Shown in pieces: positions 1 through 7,410 of a stretch of DNA of 64,000 bases; position 1 is the stretch's first letter, and every line of letters begins with the position of its first letter. Source of the DNA: Mobiluncus sp963511525 (GTDB lineage Bacteria > Actinomycetota > Actinomycetes > Actinomycetales > Actinomycetaceae); contig NZ_CAUPIY010000004.1 in NCBI RefSeq assembly GCF_963511525.1, positions 124,001 through 188,000 on the forward strand. The letters are read 5' to 3'. The translations under genes were made by a program, and so were the position numbers. Below the pieces are notes generated by a model. It made no database searches. It was not told the DNA's origin and saw nothing but the letters and a program-made list of their open reading frames with translations.

Positions 1-681
1 TTGCTGGCTTACGACGAGGAAACCGCTGGCGGCCTGATGACCACCGAACCGGTGGTGCTGGCGCCGGAAGACACGGTCGCCACCATGCTCGCGCACGCGC
101 AACGCCGAGACATTCCCCCCGCTCTGGCCGCTATCGCGATGATTGCTCGCCCGCCCCTCGAGACCCCCACCGGAAAATTTATCGGGGTCGTGCACCTGCA
201 GCGAGCTTTGCGGGAACCGCCCAATGTCATGTTGGGAAACATTGTCGACACTGACCTGGAGGCCGTGACCCCGGATCGGTCGGTAGACTACCTGACGCGT
301 ACCCTGGCAACCTACAACCTGACCGCTATCCCAGTCGTGGGGCCAAACTCCGGTTCCCTGCTGGGAGCTGTCTCGGTGGACGACGTCTTGGACCACCTCC
401 TGCCCGATGACTGGCGGTGGGAGGACCGCGCCGAAGCCGAACAAGCCGCCATTGCGGAAGCCGAAGCTGCCGCCGGTGACGAGGAAACAGAACAAGACAC
501 CGCTTCGGCCCTGGCCTCGGACGATGCGGAAGGCGCTCCCAACGATGAGGATGACGCCCCCGCATCGAGCCCTACGGTGAGCGCCATCTTGGCGGATAAA
601 GTTCGCCGCAAACAGACGCGTCAGCAAACAGGTAGAGAGGCTGGTAGAGAGACTGGTAAGGAGGTCAACCCCGATGTCTAA
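1..681 (+). CDS. MgtE-N/CBS domain protein, C-terminal part (5' truncated by window edge)
   Basis: The visible 226 residues carry a pair of CBS domains (about residues 10-135), including DEETAGGLMTTEPVVL, the hallmark of the first CBS repeat of MgtE-like proteins, and SVDDVLDHLLPDDWRW closing the second. A low-complexity acidic/alanine-rich tail follows (about 140-200). No membrane segment is present in this part. The family (actinobacterial MgtE N-terminal domain proteins without the transporter domain) is thought to be linked to magnesium, but its function is not established. The reading frame is open at the left edge, so the true start lies outside the window. It overlaps the next gene by 8 bases, indicating an operon with the DUF1003 gene. 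Confidence 0.85.
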   Translation: MLAYDEETAGGLMTTEPVVLAPEDTVATMLAHAQRRDIPPALAAIAMIARPPLETPTGKFIGVVHLQRALREPPNVMLGNIVDTDLEAVTPDRSVDYLTRTLATYNLTAIPVVGPNSGSLLGAVSVDDVLDHLLPDDWRWEDRAEAEQAAIAEAEAAAGDEETEQDTASALASDDAEGAPNDEDDAPASSPTVSAILADKVRRKQTRQQTGREAGRETGKEVNPDV

Positions 682-1228
682 GGGATTGGAGACCCCCACC
701 GAAGGACGCCGCGGAGTGTTCGGGCGTCGGCGCCGCTCCCAGATGGGCGCCCAAGATCGCTCGCTGTTTACCAGGGTGGCGGAAAGCACCGCCCGGTTCA
801 TGGGTACTTCCAAGTTCATCTTGTGGATGACGGTTTTCGTGGCGGTCTGGATTGCCGCGAACCTGATTTTGACCCAATCCCTAGGGGATAACCCCTGGGA
901 CCCCTACCCGTTTATCCTGCTAAACCTGATGTTTTCCACCCAGGCTTCCTACGCTGCGCCTCTTATTATGTTTGCGCAAAACCGGCAGGACGACCGCGAT
1001 CGGGTCATTGCGGAGCAGGACCGCCAGCAGGCCGCCCGGACCTTGGCCGATACCGAGTATCTGACCCGGGAAATTGCCGCCTTGCGTTTGGCGGTGTCAG
1101 AGCTCGCGACCCGCGATTTTGTGCGGTCGGAAATCCGTGACTTACTCGACGATTTGGAGCAGCGCGCCGCCGAAACGTCAGACGAATCGAAAGACACCTT
1201 CCCCGGCGCGGATTCTAACCAGCGCTAA
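674..1228 (+). CDS. DUF1003 family membrane protein
   Basis: 184 residues. The central part has two hydrophobic segments, one around FILWMTVFVAVWIAANLIL and one ending in a conserved YPFILLNLMFSTQASYAAP stretch, followed by the NRQDDRDR motif typical of DUF1003. The C-terminal third is charged and probably helical (ARTLADTEYLTREIAALR). The gene overlaps the MgtE-N gene by 8 bases, and ATG 674 is preceded by a GGTAAGGAGG-type ribosome site inside that gene. The same pair is adjacent in mycobacteria, supporting joint function. The molecular role is unknown. Confidence 0.88.
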   Translation: MSKGLETPTEGRRGVFGRRRRSQMGAQDRSLFTRVAESTARFMGTSKFILWMTVFVAVWIAANLILTQSLGDNPWDPYPFILLNLMFSTQASYAAPLIMFAQNRQDDRDRVIAEQDRQQAARTLADTEYLTREIAALRLAVSELATRDFVRSEIRDLLDDLEQRAAETSDESKDTFPGADSNQR

Positions 1229-1274
1229 CGACCTGCACCCGGGTTGCCGTGAGTTTGCGCCCGGCGAAAACCTG

Positions 1275-2261
1275 ATGGGTAAAATGGTCGGCATGAGTCC
1301 AAAGAAAACAACTTCGCACGCCCCGAAAGGAAGCGGCGGGGTCCGTCGGCACCGCTTGAAAGGCAAAGGGCCGACTCCGAAAGCCGCCAATCGCCCTTAC
1401 CACCAGGCCTATCGCGACCGTCTGGAGGCGGAACGCAAAGCCACCCACACCTCGGGAGTGACCCAGCGGGCTGCCGCGAAAGACAAGTACCGGCCCACCA
1501 CCGCTGCGGACAGCGAAATCATTTTCGGACGCAACCCGGTGGTCGAAGCCGCCGCGGCCGGGGTACCGCTGAAACGGCTGTTCGTCTCCGCCACGCTCAT
1601 GAAAGACGAGCGCCTGTCCAAAGTGGTGCAACGCGGGGCCGCTTCGGGAGCGGAGCTGCAAGAATGCTCCCCCGCCGACCTGGACCGCATCACCGCGGGA
1701 GGGACCCATCAAGGCATTGCTGCGGAAATCGCGGCTTACGAATATGCCGAAGTGATGGATTTGTGGGACCAAGCGGTCGCTCGAGCCAAATCTGAGCCGA
1801 AACGTCCGCCCCTATTCATTGTGTTAGACCAGGTCACCGACCCGCACAATCTGGGGGCGACGCTGCGTTCCGCGGCGGCGTTCGGGGCCGACGGGGTCAT
1901 TATTGGTGAGCATCGTTCGGCTTCGGTCACTGCGGCCGTGTGGAAAGTTTCGGCGGGGGCGGCGGCGATTGTGCCGGTCGCAAAAGCGCGGAACTTGACT
2001 CATGCCTTGCAGCAGCTGCAGGCGGAGGGGGCGTTCGCTATCGGCTTGGACGGTGGTGGGGAAGTGGATTTGCCCGCTTTGACACTGGCGGATCAGCCTC
2101 TGGTGGTCGTGACCGGCTCGGAAGGCAAAGGGATTTCCCGGCTGGTGCGCGAAACCTGCGATCAGATTGTGTCTATCCCGATTGATAAGCGCATGGAATC
2201 CCTGAATGCCGCTGTCGCCACCGGCATCGCCCTGTACCAAATCGCCGCCCTGCGCGGCTAG
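1275..2261 (+). CDS. rlmB: 23S rRNA (guanosine-2'-O-)-methyltransferase RlmB (SpoU/TrmH family)
   Basis: Methylates a guanosine 2'-OH of 23S rRNA using SAM. Basic N-terminal tail, then the SpoU substrate-binding domain starting near IIFGRNPVVEAA. The catalytic domain carries the three SPOUT motifs: HNLGATLRSAAAFGADGV, VVTGSEGKGISRLV and IPIDKRMESLNAAVATGIAL. The knotted C-terminus is complete. Three in-frame ATGs (1275, 1284, 1293) are close together without a convincing Shine-Dalgarno; the first is used here and 1293 is equally possible. The frame is open further upstream, but that part overlaps the DUF1003 gene and looks non-native. cysS lies about 210 bases downstream, a common pairing in actinobacteria. 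Confidence 0.93.
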   Translation: MGKMVGMSPKKTTSHAPKGSGGVRRHRLKGKGPTPKAANRPYHQAYRDRLEAERKATHTSGVTQRAAAKDKYRPTTAADSEIIFGRNPVVEAAAAGVPLKRLFVSATLMKDERLSKVVQRGAASGAELQECSPADLDRITAGGTHQGIAAEIAAYEYAEVMDLWDQAVARAKSEPKRPPLFIVLDQVTDPHNLGATLRSAAAFGADGVIIGEHRSASVTAAVWKVSAGAAAIVPVAKARNLTHALQQLQAEGAFAIGLDGGGEVDLPALTLADQPLVVVTGSEGKGISRLVRETCDQIVSIPIDKRMESLNAAVATGIALYQIAALRG

Positions 2262-2289
2262 GCTCGCCGACTGCCCCGAGTTTGGGGTT

Positions 2290-2395
2290 TGCCTGGCACG
2301 AATGACCGATTTCACTGCGGTTCGAGACGACCGCCTCAAATTAAAATCGGATTTACCTGCGGTTTTGCATCCCAGGTGCCCGGAAAACCCAAAAA
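2290..2395 (+). repeat. Diverged intergenic repeat, copy 1 (partner at 11179-11260)
   Basis: The rlmB-cysS gap shares scattered blocks with the gap upstream of ispD: GACCGATTTCACT, TTACCTGCGG and CGGAAAACC occur in the same order. No ORF of interest or clear hairpin is seen. Spacing differs between copies, so the relation is tentative. Confidence 0.4.
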
Positions 2396-2470
2396 TCTGG
2401 TTTACAGTCGGTCACTCGTGCATTTGCACGATTACTGCCCCAAGCCGGACCAAGCCATTAGACTTAGCTC

Positions 2471-3991
2471 ATGAAGATTTTTGATTCCGCCACGCATGAA
2501 GTCCGCGACTTTGAGCCGGTCACACCGGGAAAGGTAGGGCTTTATCTGTGCGGGCCGACAGTGCAGGGAGCGCCCCACCTAGGGCATTTGCGCGCCGCGC
2601 TGAACTTCGACGTGTTGGTGCGCTGGCTGCGCCGGCAGGGATACGCGGTGACTTACGTGCGCAACGTCACCGATATTGACGACAAGATTTTGGCTAAATC
2701 AGCCGCTGCCGGCGTGCCGTGGTGGGAGCTGGCGGCCCATTTCGAGCGAGAATTCGACTTTGCCTACCGGGCTTTGAATACCGTGCCTCCGACCGTGACC
2801 CCGCACGCCACCGCGCATATTCCCCAACAGATTGCGCTGATTGAGCGCCTGCTCGAGCGGGGTCACGCCTACAGCGACACGAACGGTAACGTGTATTTCT
2901 CGGTGACGTCCCTGCCGGACTATGGCGCGCTGACGAACCAGCCGGTCAGCGAACTCGCTTCCACCGAGGACGAGTCCCAAATCGACACCGCCACCGAGGC
3001 GGGCAAACGCGACCCCCGCGACTTTGCCCTGTGGAAAGCCGCGAAAGATGACGAACCCGCCGATGCGGCTTGGGACGCGCCCTGGGGACGCGGCCGTCCC
3101 GGCTGGCACCTGGAATGCTCCGCCATGAGCCAGGCCTACCTGGGCGACACCTTCGACATTCACGGCGGCGGGCTGGACCTGCGCTTTCCCCACCATGAAA
3201 ACGAGATGGCACAGTCTCACGGGGCGGGCTGGGGATTTGCCCGATACTGGATGCATAACGCTTGGCTGACGCTGAAGGGCGAAAAAATGTCGAAGTCGGT
3301 AGGCAACGTGGTCGGGGTGCGCCGCCTGTTGGAGGATTGGGATCCGGCGGTGGTGCGGATGTCCGTGGTCACCACGCACTATCGGACAAATCTGGAATAC
3401 TCCGAGGATTCCTTGAAACAGGCGGCACTACTGTGGGACAAATTCACCAGTTTCCTCCAGCAAGTTCCTCGGTCCGCCCCGGCGGGGCAGGTGGCTCCGG
3501 AGGTTTGCAATATCTATGGAGACGTCGAGCCAGACCTCGCCCGGCAACGCGAACTCGCCGCGGTCGAGTTACCCGCGGACTTCGTGGCGGCTTTGGACGA
3601 CGACTTGAATGTTCCCGGTGCCCTCCCGGCACTGCACCGCACCCTAAAAGCTGGCAAAGCGGCTTTGGCCAGCGGGGACACGTCTGCGGCCCAGCAGGCC
3701 GCCCGGCAATTGCGCGCCATGCTGGACGTGTTCGGTTTGGACCCGTCCGACCCGGCTTGGGCCACGCCAGCGCCCGCAACACCGGCGGCCAGTGCCGCCC
3801 CCGACACCACGGAGGCCCCAAACGAAACACTGGAAGCGCTGGTCACCGCCCTTTTGCAGCAGCGTGCTGACGCGAAGGCGCAACGGGATTGGGACCGTGC
3901 CGACGCAATTCGCGACCTGTTGCAAGCCCACGTCGCCCCGGTGGTGGATACCCCCGCCGGCGCCCAATGCGGCCCGGTCACGTTCGGTTAG
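2471..3991 (+). CDS. cysS: Cysteinyl-tRNA synthetase
   Basis: 506 residues, a class I aminoacyl-tRNA synthetase charging tRNA-Cys. The N-terminus has the zinc cysteine in YLCGPTVQGAPHLGHLR with the HIGH-type HLGH. The central zinc/cysteine site is GWHLECSAM followed by DIHGGGLDLRFPHHENE, and the KMSKS loop is GEKMSKSVGNVV. The C-terminal helical anticodon-binding part carries an Ala/Pro/Thr-rich insert (about residues 435-455), which is lineage-specific filler. The length is slightly above the usual 460-480 because of that insert. It is adjacent to rlmB upstream and followed by azlC after 22 bases. Confidence 0.97.
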   Translation: MKIFDSATHEVRDFEPVTPGKVGLYLCGPTVQGAPHLGHLRAALNFDVLVRWLRRQGYAVTYVRNVTDIDDKILAKSAAAGVPWWELAAHFEREFDFAYRALNTVPPTVTPHATAHIPQQIALIERLLERGHAYSDTNGNVYFSVTSLPDYGALTNQPVSELASTEDESQIDTATEAGKRDPRDFALWKAAKDDEPADAAWDAPWGRGRPGWHLECSAMSQAYLGDTFDIHGGGLDLRFPHHENEMAQSHGAGWGFARYWMHNAWLTLKGEKMSKSVGNVVGVRRLLEDWDPAVVRMSVVTTHYRTNLEYSEDSLKQAALLWDKFTSFLQQVPRSAPAGQVAPEVCNIYGDVEPDLARQRELAAVELPADFVAALDDDLNVPGALPALHRTLKAGKAALASGDTSAAQQAARQLRAMLDVFGLDPSDPAWATPAPATPAASAAPDTTEAPNETLEALVTALLQQRADAKAQRDWDRADAIRDLLQAHVAPVVDTPAGAQCGPVTFG

Positions 3992-4013
3992 CCCCGTAAA
4001 GCAGGTCAGACTG

Positions 4014-4772
4014 TTGAAAAAACACGACTTTACCACGGGAATCAAGGCAGGACTTCCCATCGGGCTAGGCTATTTCGCGGTTTCTATCGCCATCGGTATG
4101 TATTGGGCACAAGGCAAGCTACCGCCCCTGTCCTCGGCTGTATTTTCCCTCACCAGCATCTCCTCTACCGGCCAGTTTGCCGGTATCACCATCATTGCAG
4201 CCCGGGGCGGTCTGGTGGAGCTGGCCGTAACCACGGCGCTGGTGAATCTGCGTTACCTGCTGATGAGCACCTCCCTGTCCCAACGCTTGACCAGCACGAA
4301 TCCCCGCCCGGTCGGCAGTCTCAAACGGATGGTGATGGCACTGGGGGTCACCGACGAAATTTACGCCATCAACATCGGGCGCACCCAAGTGGGTTTCGCA
4401 CATTATCTCGGTTCGATGATTCTGCCGATTGTGGGCTGGGTATCAGGCACCCTGGTCGGGGCGTATGTGGGTGAAGCGCTGCCCAAAGCGGTGGAAAACG
4501 CAGCGGGAATTTTGCTTTACGCCATGTTTATCGCCATCGTCATGCCCCCGTTTAAAAAGTCCTCGCAGGTAAAAATGGTGGTGGCTATCGCGGCGGGAAC
4601 TTCGGTCGCCCTTGCTTTTGCCCCGGTCGTGTCCCAGCTGTCCTCCGGCTGGCGCATCATTATCGCCACTCTGGTGGCCGCTGGACTCGGAGCCACGTTC
4701 TTTCCACACCGAGAGACTGCAGCCGACCCGGAACTGTCCGGCGGCGAGGCGAGGAAAGCGGGTGAGCTATGA
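4014..4772 (+). CDS. azlC: AzlC family branched-chain amino acid exporter, large subunit
   Basis: 252 residues with about 7-8 hydrophobic segments and the AzlC signature near the start (TGIKAGLPIGLGYFAVSIAIG) and SISSTGQFAGITIIAA. With AzlD it forms a two-component exporter of branched-chain amino acids or analogues. The start is set at TTG 4014, preceded by a GCAGGTCAG ribosome site; the open frame further upstream overlaps cysS out of frame and is not native. The stop overlaps the azlD start by 4 bases (ATGA), indicating translational coupling. Confidence 0.88.
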   Translation: MKKHDFTTGIKAGLPIGLGYFAVSIAIGMYWAQGKLPPLSSAVFSLTSISSTGQFAGITIIAARGGLVELAVTTALVNLRYLLMSTSLSQRLTSTNPRPVGSLKRMVMALGVTDEIYAINIGRTQVGFAHYLGSMILPIVGWVSGTLVGAYVGEALPKAVENAAGILLYAMFIAIVMPPFKKSSQVKMVVAIAAGTSVALAFAPVVSQLSSGWRIIIATLVAAGLGATFFPHRETAADPELSGGEARKAGEL

Positions 4773-5092
4773 GCTACCTGGCCGCTGCTATCCTGGTGAC
4801 TGCGCTGGTCACCTATGCTTTGCGCGTCCTGCCGCTGCTGGTGTTGCGCCGGGATATCAAGTCTCCTTGGATTAATTCTTTCCTGTATTACGTGCCGTGG
4901 GCGGTGCTGGCCGCGATGATTATTCCCGCCGCGTTCCTCTCGACCGGTTCCCTGATTTCCGCAGTGTTGGGGATTGGTGTCGCCCTAGTGCTGTCGTGGC
5001 GAGGTCAGTCGCTGTTTGTTGTGGCTGTCGCCGCGGCGCTCACGGTGTGGGTCTGTGAGGTCGCACCAGGGTTCTTGCCCACCCTTTCGTGA
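4769..5092 (+). CDS. azlD: AzlD family branched-chain amino acid exporter, small subunit
   Basis: 107 residues, almost entirely membrane-embedded (about 4 helices), with the conserved TYALRVLPLLVLRR motif near the N-terminus and FLYYVPWAVLAAMIIPA. It is the small partner of AzlC. ATG 4769 overlaps the azlC stop. No terminator is apparent before gpmA, whose start lies about 80 bases downstream. Confidence 0.88.
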   Translation: MSYLAAAILVTALVTYALRVLPLLVLRRDIKSPWINSFLYYVPWAVLAAMIIPAAFLSTGSLISAVLGIGVALVLSWRGQSLFVVAVAAALTVWVCEVAPGFLPTLS

Positions 5093-5173
5093 ATGCTCAC
5101 CAAAGGCGTGGCACCGCAGAAAACCGGGACCAAAAGCCCTATGACAGGCAAAGGCCTGTGGAAGAATGAAACC

Positions 5174-5908
5174 ATGACATACAAACTTGTGCTGCTCCGC
5201 CACGGCGAGAGCGAATGGAATGCAAAAAACCTGTTCACCGGCTGGGTTGACGTACCTTTGAGCGAAAAGGGCCGCGCCGAAGCTACCCACGGCGGTGAGC
5301 TGCTAAAGAAGGAAGGTATCCTGCCTGATGTCTTGCACACCTCCCTGCTGCGCCGCGCGATTATGACCGCCAACCTGGCGTTGGACGCGTGCGACCGGCA
5401 CTGGATTCCGGTGCACCGCTCGTGGAGGCTGAACGAACGGCACTACGGCGCCTTGCAGGGCTTGAACAAAAAGGCTATCCGCGACGAATACGGCGAGGAT
5501 CTGTTTATGCAGTGGCGCCGGTCCTATGACGTGCCGCCGCCCCAGATTGAGCTCGGTTCCGAGTTCAGCCAGGACGCCGATCCGCGTTACGCCGGTGAGC
5601 CGATTCCGCGTTCGGAATGTCTCAAGGACGTGCTGGAACGCGCGTTGCCCTACTGGAAAGACGCGGTCATTCCAGACCTTAAGACTGGCAAGACCGTCAT
5701 GGTGGCGGCTCACGGCAACTCGCTGCGCGCCATTGTGAAGCACCTGGATTCCATCAGCGATGCAGAGATTTCGGGTCTGAACATCCCCACCGGGATTCCC
5801 CTGTACTACGAGCTGGGCGAGGATTTCAAGCCTGTCGCCCACGGCCGCTACCTGGATCCAGACGCAGCTGCCGACGCCATCAAAGCGGTGGCTAACCAAG
5901 GCAAATAG
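5174..5908 (+). CDS. gpmA: 2,3-bisphosphoglycerate-dependent phosphoglycerate mutase
   Basis: 244 residues; interconverts 3- and 2-phosphoglycerate in glycolysis and gluconeogenesis. The catalytic phospho-histidine motif is LLRHGESEWN; NLFTGWVDVPLS and RHYGALQGLNKK are substrate-loop signatures; the second histidine is in VMVAAHGNSLRAI. ATG 5174 is chosen because it follows a GGAAG site and gives the family's usual N-terminus (MTYKLVLLRHG). The open frame upstream to 5093 adds unconserved residues. A strong hairpin lies just after the stop. Confidence 0.96.
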   Translation: MTYKLVLLRHGESEWNAKNLFTGWVDVPLSEKGRAEATHGGELLKKEGILPDVLHTSLLRRAIMTANLALDACDRHWIPVHRSWRLNERHYGALQGLNKKAIRDEYGEDLFMQWRRSYDVPPPQIELGSEFSQDADPRYAGEPIPRSECLKDVLERALPYWKDAVIPDLKTGKTVMVAAHGNSLRAIVKHLDSISDAEISGLNIPTGIPLYYELGEDFKPVAHGRYLDPDAAADAIKAVANQGK

Positions 5909-5923
5909 TTCATCTCAAACTGT

Positions 5924-5954
5924 TTGGGGCGCTTCGGTATACCGAGGCGCCCCA
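5924..5954 (+). terminator. Hairpin downstream of gpmA
   Basis: A near-perfect palindrome: TTGGGGCGC pairs with GCGCCCCAA and TCGGT with ACCGA around an AT loop, 16 bases after the gpmA stop. There is no clear T-run, so termination is likely but not certain. Confidence 0.65.
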
Positions 5955-6151
5955 AGTAGTTGTCGGCCGGGTGGGGTTTGCAGAGCAGGTAGTTTGCCAG
6001 GTCCACCAGTTCCAGCAGTGACGCATCAGGTCGGTGGGGTAGTCAGGTTGCCTCTCAAGGCCGGTGGGGGTTGTTTTCGGTTGGATTCGGCGCACTAGGT
6101 ACACCGGGCGTGTCGCCGGGTTTGCGCGAATGTTCCGGCGTGTCGCGGAGT
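5955..6151. other. Gap between gpmA terminator and a small minus-strand gene
   Basis: Only short open frames with no ribosome site or recognisable protein signature are present. A short direct repeat, GCGTGTCGC, occurs twice (about 6108 and 6139). Nothing else is supportable. Confidence 0.5.
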
Positions 6152-6385
6152 CTAAAACTCAGTGCTGCGCGAAGGCTCCGCCAAAATCCCGCGCCGCGCC
6201 ACTTCATAGACCGGAGGGTCAAGCAGTTCCGCTTCGGCCCCGTGCAAAGCCGCCACATCCCCGGCTTGTGAAGCCATCACCCGACGCACCGCCTTGACTG
6301 CTTTCCGTTTCACCGGAGCGTTTGTTAGGTCAATACCCTGTTTCTTTTTACGTCCGGACTTCTTTTTTCTTTTCGGCTCAATCAT
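6152..6385 (-). CDS. Small lysine-rich hypothetical protein, divergent from carD
   Basis: 77 residues, starting MIEPKRKKKSGRKKKQG: an extremely basic N-terminus followed by a short helical part (VKRKAVKAVRRVMASQ) and the C-terminal PPVYEVARRGIL. ATG 6385 has a good ribosome site (GAGGTAACA) on the minus strand, which is why this start is preferred over the longer frame beginning at 6502. No family is recognised. The basic head suggests nucleic-acid binding, which is inference. It is divergent from carD with 140 bases between starts. Confidence 0.55.
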   Translation of the reverse strand: MIEPKRKKKSGRKKKQGIDLTNAPVKRKAVKAVRRVMASQAGDVAALHGAEAELLDPPVYEVARRGILAEPSRSTEF

Positions 6386-6460
6386 TGTTACCTCGGTAAA
6401 ATTTCGCGCTGCAGGAGGCATTTTTTCGCGCCATTGCGCCAAAAGGGGGCACACCTTTAA

Positions 6461-6490
6461 TTGTTCTTTACCACAAAATCGTGATAACAT
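6461..6490 (+). promoter_or_regulatory. Candidate carD promoter
   Basis: TTGTTC (6461-6466) and TAACAT (6485-6490) are separated by 18 bases, about 35 bases before carD. It is a moderate match to a sigma-70 type promoter, judged by eye. Confidence 0.4.
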
Positions 6491-6525
6491 AAGTATATCC
6501 ACCTCAAAAACGGGAGATTTTCAAT

Positions 6526-7008
6526 ATGACATTTAATGTTGGCGAAACCGTTGTTTATCCCCATCATGGGGCCGCCACAATCGAAGAGATTACGACCCGA
6601 GTCATAGGAGGTGTGGAACGCGAATATCTCAAGCTACGTGTCGCCCAGGGCGACCTCACCATCCAGATTCCGTCTGAGAACGTAGAGATGGTCGGGGTAC
6701 GCGATGTCGTTGATGAAGCCGGGCTGGAACATGTCTTTGAGGTGTTGCGTGCCAAGAAAACCGATGAGCCCTCCAACTGGTCGCGCCGTTACAAGGCCAA
6801 CGTGGAAAAAATCGCTACCGGCGACGTCGTCAAGGTAGCCGAAGTTGTGCGTGACCTGTCCCGCCGTGACTCGAACCGCGGACTGTCCGCTGGTGAAAAG
6901 CGGATGCTGACCAAAGCGCGCCAGATTCTGGTTTCCGAACTGGCCTTGGCTGAAAAGACCAACGAAGAGGACGCTTCGCTGCGCTTGGATGAAGTTTTGG
7001 CTTCCTAA
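6526..7008 (+). CDS. carD: CarD family transcriptional regulator (RNA polymerase-binding)
   Basis: 160 residues. The N-terminal Tudor-like RNA-polymerase interaction domain (MTFNVGETVVYPHHGAATI, with the conserved VVYPHHG) is followed by a helical C-terminal DNA-binding domain with WSRRYKANVEKIATGD and the LSAGEKRMLTKAR helix. CarD stabilises open promoter complexes, especially at rRNA promoters. A GGGAGA ribosome site precedes the ATG. In many actinobacteria carD is followed directly by ispD; here the DUF1538/PII operon separates them. A strong terminator follows. Confidence 0.96.
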   Translation: MTFNVGETVVYPHHGAATIEEITTRVIGGVEREYLKLRVAQGDLTIQIPSENVEMVGVRDVVDEAGLEHVFEVLRAKKTDEPSNWSRRYKANVEKIATGDVVKVAEVVRDLSRRDSNRGLSAGEKRMLTKARQILVSELALAEKTNEEDASLRLDEVLAS

Positions 7009-7027
7009 AACGCCATATCTTTTTACA

Positions 7028-7065
7028 AATAATAGTTGGAGGTTTTCCTCCAACTATTATTTTTT
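7028..7065 (+). terminator. Rho-independent terminator (bidirectional) after carD
   Basis: AATAATAGTTGGAGG and CCTCCAACTATTATT pair perfectly around TTTT, followed by a T-run on the plus strand and an A-run preceding it. It can therefore serve carD and the converging PII gene. Confidence 0.92.
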
Positions 7066-7098
7066 GCCCGCTTTGCCCGTTCGGACGCTGTGCCCGCC

Positions 7099-7410
7099 CT
7101 ACTCGGTCGGTTGGTAAAGTCCGCGCACGCGGGCCGTGTTTTGCACGAAAACAATGCCGTTTCCGGGCTGGTGCAAATCCAAAGTTTCGTAAATCGTCTC
7201 CACTATTTGCGGAGTATTCGCCTGGTCGGCCAGGATTATCACCAGCTCTTTTTCCGGTTCAATGCCCAAACCGAACAGGGTGGCAGTCTCGTGAACCCCA
7301 GAGCCACGCGCATTAATAATCGTTCCACCGTGCGAGCCAGCCTGCACCGCCGCGTCGATAACCTCTTCGGCGTGGCCTTTTTCCACGACGGTCAATATCA
7401 CCTGAATCAT
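7099..7410 (-). CDS. PII-like signalling protein (single domain)
   Basis: 103 residues with the ferredoxin-like PII fold. MIQVILTVVEKGHAEEVIDAAVQAG is strand-helix 1, GGTIINARGSG is the T-loop base as in PII-like proteins, and ELVIILADQANTPQIVETIYETL is the second half. The PII tyrosine uridylylation motif is absent, so it belongs with PII-like relatives rather than GlnB/GlnK. It is the last gene of a four-gene minus-strand operon and overlaps the DUF1538 gene upstream by 4 bases, which suggests it controls that membrane protein. The ligand is unknown. Confidence 0.85.
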   Translation of the reverse strand: MIQVILTVVEKGHAEEVIDAAVQAGSHGGTIINARGSGVHETATLFGLGIEPEKELVIILADQANTPQIVETIYETLDLHQPGNGIVFVQNTARVRGLYQPTE

